From the NCBI GenBank assembly GCA_035946955.1, contig DASYYE010000233.1, forward strand, positions 1 through 7,295: 7,295 nt of DNA, given 5' to 3'. The stretch is from DASYYE01 sp035946955 (GTDB lineage: Bacteria; Actinomycetota; Actinomycetes; Streptosporangiales; Streptosporangiaceae). This document shows, piece after piece, positions 5,221-7,295 of this stretch. Position 1 is the first letter of the stretch; each line of letters starts with the position of its first letter. Position numbers and translations under genes: made by a program. The notes beneath the pieces are model-generated. The model was given only the letters and a program-made list of their open reading frames with translations. It was not told the DNA's origin and searched no databases.

Positions 5221-6894
5221 TCAGTGCCCGTCTGTTGTCTGGGCCTCCTGGCCGTCACCGTCGTGGCCGTGTCCGGACTCGGGGCCGGTGAGCGCCGGGT
5301 GGGCGGGTCCGTGACCGTCCCCGTGGCCATTGGGCAGTGGGACGCTCTCGGTGACCACCCGGTTCAGTGCCAGCCGCACCCTGCCGAGGGCGCCACGGGC
5401 CCCTGGCGCGGGAACCTCGTCGTCGGGCCCGCCGACCGCGGCGGTCAGCTGCCGCGGCTCGGCCCGGGACTCCAGCACCGCTCGGCGCTCCTCGGATACC
5501 GGCCGGTGCAGCTCGATGAACTCGCCGCTGGGGAGCTGCCTGATGATCCCGGTCTCGAGGCCGTGGGCGAGCAGGTCGTTGTCCTTGCGCTGCAGGCCGA
5601 GGCAGATGCGCTTGGTGACCCAGTACGCGGCAACGGGGCCAATGAATATCGCCCACCTGGAGATCTCCGTGGTCACGTACAGCGAGATATTCAGCTGGTC
5701 GGCGATGACGTCGTTGGCGCCCTCCAGCCAGAACACGCCCCAGAACGTGACCGCCGCCATCCCGATCGCGGTCCTGGTCGGTGCGTTGCGCGGCCGGTCG
5801 AGGAGGTGATGCTCGCGCCGGTCGCCGGTGATCCACTGTTCCAGGAACGGCCACAGGGCGGCGGCCGTGAAGAGCAGGCCGAGCGGCACCAGGGCAGGCA
5901 CGAAGACGTCCCAGGCCACGGTGTGGCCGGCCAGGTCCCAGGTCCAGCTCGGGAACATGCGCAGCATGCCTTCGAGCGGGCCCATGTAGAAGTCGGGCTG
6001 CGAGCCAGCGGAGATCCCGACCGGCGTGTAGGGCCCGTACAGCCAGATGGGGTTGATCTGGACGAACGTGGCCGCGAGCGACACCGCGGCGAACACGAAC
6101 AGGAAGAACGCCCCGGTCTTGGCCATGAAGTACGGGTAGGTCGGCGCGCCGACAACGTTCGTGTTGGTCCGTCCCTTGCCCGGCATCTGGGTGTGCTTCT
6201 GGTGGAACATCAGGAACAGGTGCGCGCTGATCAGGGCGAGCAGCAGGGCGGGGATCAGCAGCACGTGGATGATGTACAGCCGCGGGATGATGTCGTGGCC
6301 CGGGTAGGGGCCGCCGAACAGGAAGAACGTCAGGTAGGTGCCGACCACCGGGATCGACAGCAGCACGCCCTCGAGGATCCGGATCCCGGTGCCCGACAGC
6401 AGGTCGTCGGGCAGCGAGTACCCGAACAGCCCCTCCAGCAGGCCGAGCGTGAGCATCGTGATCCCGATCAGCCAGTTGGTCTCGCGTGGCTTGCGGTAGG
6501 CGCCGGTGAAGAAGATCCGCAGCATGTGCGCGAAGATCGCGGCCATGAACAGGTCCGCCGCCCAGTGGTGGATCTGCCGCATCAGCAGGCCGCCGCGCAC
6601 ATCGAAACTGATGTTGAGGGTGGAGGCGTACGCCTGGCTCATCCTGATGCCGTCGAGATGGGTGTAGGACCCGTGGTAGGTCACCTCGGTCATCGACGGC
6701 TGGAACCACAGGGTCAGGAATGTCCCGGTGAGCAGCAGGATGATGAACGAGTACAGGGCGATCTCGCCCAGCAGGAACGTCCAGTGGTCGGGGAAGATCT
6801 TCCGGAACAGGACCCGGAAGCCCCGGGCGCCGTGGAACCTGTCATCCAGCCAGCGGCCGGTGCCCTCAAGCGCGCGCTCGGTGAAGGTGGTCAT
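5221..6894 (-). CDS. qcrB: Cytochrome b subunit of the menaquinol:cytochrome c oxidoreductase (bc1 complex)
   Basis: QcrB is the membrane core of the bc1 complex: it oxidises menaquinol and moves electrons across two b hemes, feeding the aa3 oxidase in actinobacteria. The 557-residue product has the expected helices near 41-63, 105-129, 141-163, 204-229, 258-281, 331-350, 374-392 and 412-430. Heme ligands fit the H-X13-H rule twice: H109/H123 and H210/H224. The Qo-site motif is PDFY (300-303), the actinobacterial form of PEWY. Phrases such as HWTFLLGEIALYSF, RQIHHWAA, GYSLPDDLLSG and GLETGII closely match mycobacterial QcrB, and length is similar. The ATG at 6894 was chosen because homology begins there; the same frame stays open to 7065 but overlaps qcrA and has no family similarity. 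It starts 5 bp after the qcrA stop, with a G-rich weak ribosome site, so translation is probably coupled. The C-terminal tail from about 522 is Gly/His/Asp-rich with six His, which is unusual. Confidence 0.97.
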   Translation of the reverse strand: MTTFTERALEGTGRWLDDRFHGARGFRVLFRKIFPDHWTFLLGEIALYSFIILLLTGTFLTLWFQPSMTEVTYHGSYTHLDGIRMSQAYASTLNISFDVRGGLLMRQIHHWAADLFMAAIFAHMLRIFFTGAYRKPRETNWLIGITMLTLGLLEGLFGYSLPDDLLSGTGIRILEGVLLSIPVVGTYLTFFLFGGPYPGHDIIPRLYIIHVLLIPALLLALISAHLFLMFHQKHTQMPGKGRTNTNVVGAPTYPYFMAKTGAFFLFVFAAVSLAATFVQINPIWLYGPYTPVGISAGSQPDFYMGPLEGMLRMFPSWTWDLAGHTVAWDVFVPALVPLGLLFTAAALWPFLEQWITGDRREHHLLDRPRNAPTRTAIGMAAVTFWGVFWLEGANDVIADQLNISLYVTTEISRWAIFIGPVAAYWVTKRICLGLQRKDNDLLAHGLETGIIRQLPSGEFIELHRPVSEERRAVLESRAEPRQLTAAVGGPDDEVPAPGARGALGRVRLALNRVVTESVPLPNGHGDGHGPAHPALTGPESGHGHDGDGQEAQTTDGH

Positions 6895-6899
6895 CCCGC

Positions 6900-7295
6900 C
6901 TACCCCCGCTCCCAGAAACTCGGGCCCACCGGCTCGTGGAAGTCGCTGGCCGCGACCAGGTAGCCGTCGGCGTCGGTGGTGATCGGCAGCTGCGGCAGCG
7001 GCCGCGGCGCCGGGCCGAACAGCACCAGGGCGCCGCGCGGCGCATCGAACGTGGATTGGTGGCACGGGCAGAGGATGTGCTGGGTGGTCTGCTCGTACAG
7101 CGCCGCCGGGCAGCCGACGTGGGTGCAGATCTTCGAGTAGCAGACGATGTCGTCGACTGTCCAGTTCATCACCGTGGGCGGCTCCAGCACGCCAGGCGCG
7201 AACTTGATGATGATCGAGGTGGCGGCGGCCAGCGCGTCCATGTCGTCCTGGTAGCCGTCGGGAACCACGGTGATCATCTGGCCGGGCGAGCTGAA
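6900..7295 (-). CDS. qcrA: Rieske iron-sulfur subunit of the bc1 complex, 5' end missing
   Basis: QcrA carries the 2Fe-2S cluster that takes an electron from menaquinol at the QcrB Qo site and passes it to the cytochrome c subunit QcrC. Only the C-terminal 131 residues are in the window; the frame is open to the right edge (it reads FSSPGQ before the internal ATG at 7277), so that ATG is not the start. The N-terminal three membrane helices typical of actinobacterial QcrA lie outside. Both cluster-binding boxes are present: CTHVGC and CPCHQS. Counting from the Met at 7277, C51 and H53 with C70 and H73 bind iron, while C56 and C72 form the usual disulfide. The end, EPVGPSFWERG, matches the mycobacterial form (EPVGPAFWER). 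It lies directly upstream of qcrB, as in qcrCAB operons; qcrC would be expected beyond the right edge. Confidence 0.96.
   Translation of the reverse strand, partial: FSSPGQMITVVPDGYQDDMDALAAATSIIIKFAPGVLEPPTVMNWTVDDIVCYSKICTHVGCPAALYEQTTQHILCPCHQSTFDAPRGALVLFGPAPRPLPQLPITTDADGYLVAASDFHEPVGPSFWERG

Noticed and set aside
5097..5330. 77-codon minus-strand open frame spanning the qcrB 3' end and terminator
   Set aside because: It crosses a strong intrinsic terminator and overlaps qcrB and the ribosome site of the next gene; no family resemblance.
5218..6963. 581-codon open frame on the plus strand
   Set aside because: It lies antisense to qcrB, whose heme ligands and PDFY motif are clear. Its product is rich in Arg, Gln, Glu and Gly with no recognisable domain, as expected for an antisense shadow in GC-rich DNA.
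6895..7065. Upstream extension of the qcrB frame to an ATG at 7065
   Set aside because: The extra 57 residues overlap qcrA in another frame and are low-complexity Ala/Arg/Pro. Similarity to QcrB begins at the ATG at 6894.
1..7295. Mobile element, CRISPR, tRNA or prophage content
   Set aside because: No transposase, terminal repeats, regularly spaced repeats or cloverleaf-like sequence were seen on either strand.

Overview
This window reads as chromosomal DNA from a high-GC Actinomycetota (actinobacterium). The base composition is strongly GC-rich with G/C third codon positions. The two most recognisable loci are actinobacterial types: a cytochrome bc1 Rieske/cytochrome b pair resembling mycobacterial QcrA-QcrB, and an Ig-domain L,D-transpeptidase resembling mycobacterial LdtMt2. 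I cannot name the genus from sequence alone.

Layout: (1) 1-954, plus strand: the 3' part of an L,D-transpeptidase gene, cut by the left edge. (2) 908-2155, minus strand: a secreted or membrane-tethered Asp-box (BNR/Ycf48-like) beta-propeller protein that converges on and overlaps the transpeptidase by 47 bp; a perfect 10-bp inverted repeat lies inside the overlap. (3) 2249-3661 and 3730-5100, minus strand: tandemly duplicated Asp-box propeller proteins. The first is predicted to be a lipoprotein and the second a freely secreted protein. They are separated by 68 bp holding a perfect 15-bp hairpin just ahead of a start codon with no Shine-Dalgarno sequence. (4) 5101-5220: the leader of the duplicated pair, with a strong intrinsic terminator at 5169-5200. 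(5) 5221-6894, minus strand: qcrB, complete. (6) 6900-7295, minus strand: the 3' end of qcrA, cut by the right edge.

How it fits together: qcrA and qcrB encode the core of the menaquinol:cytochrome c oxidoreductase of the bc1-aa3 respiratory chain. They are 5 bp apart and end at a canonical terminator, so the propeller genes downstream are probably a separate transcription unit. All three propeller proteins carry export signals, and the transpeptidase acts on peptidoglycan outside the membrane, so every gene here works at or beyond the cytoplasmic membrane. The role of the propellers is unknown; their Asp boxes give the fold, not a substrate. No tRNA, rRNA, CRISPR array, insertion sequence or phage gene was seen. 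The most interesting points are the duplicated pair (split targeting, a nearly identical 104-nt block), the hairpin controlling or blocking its second gene, and the hairpin in the convergent overlap.
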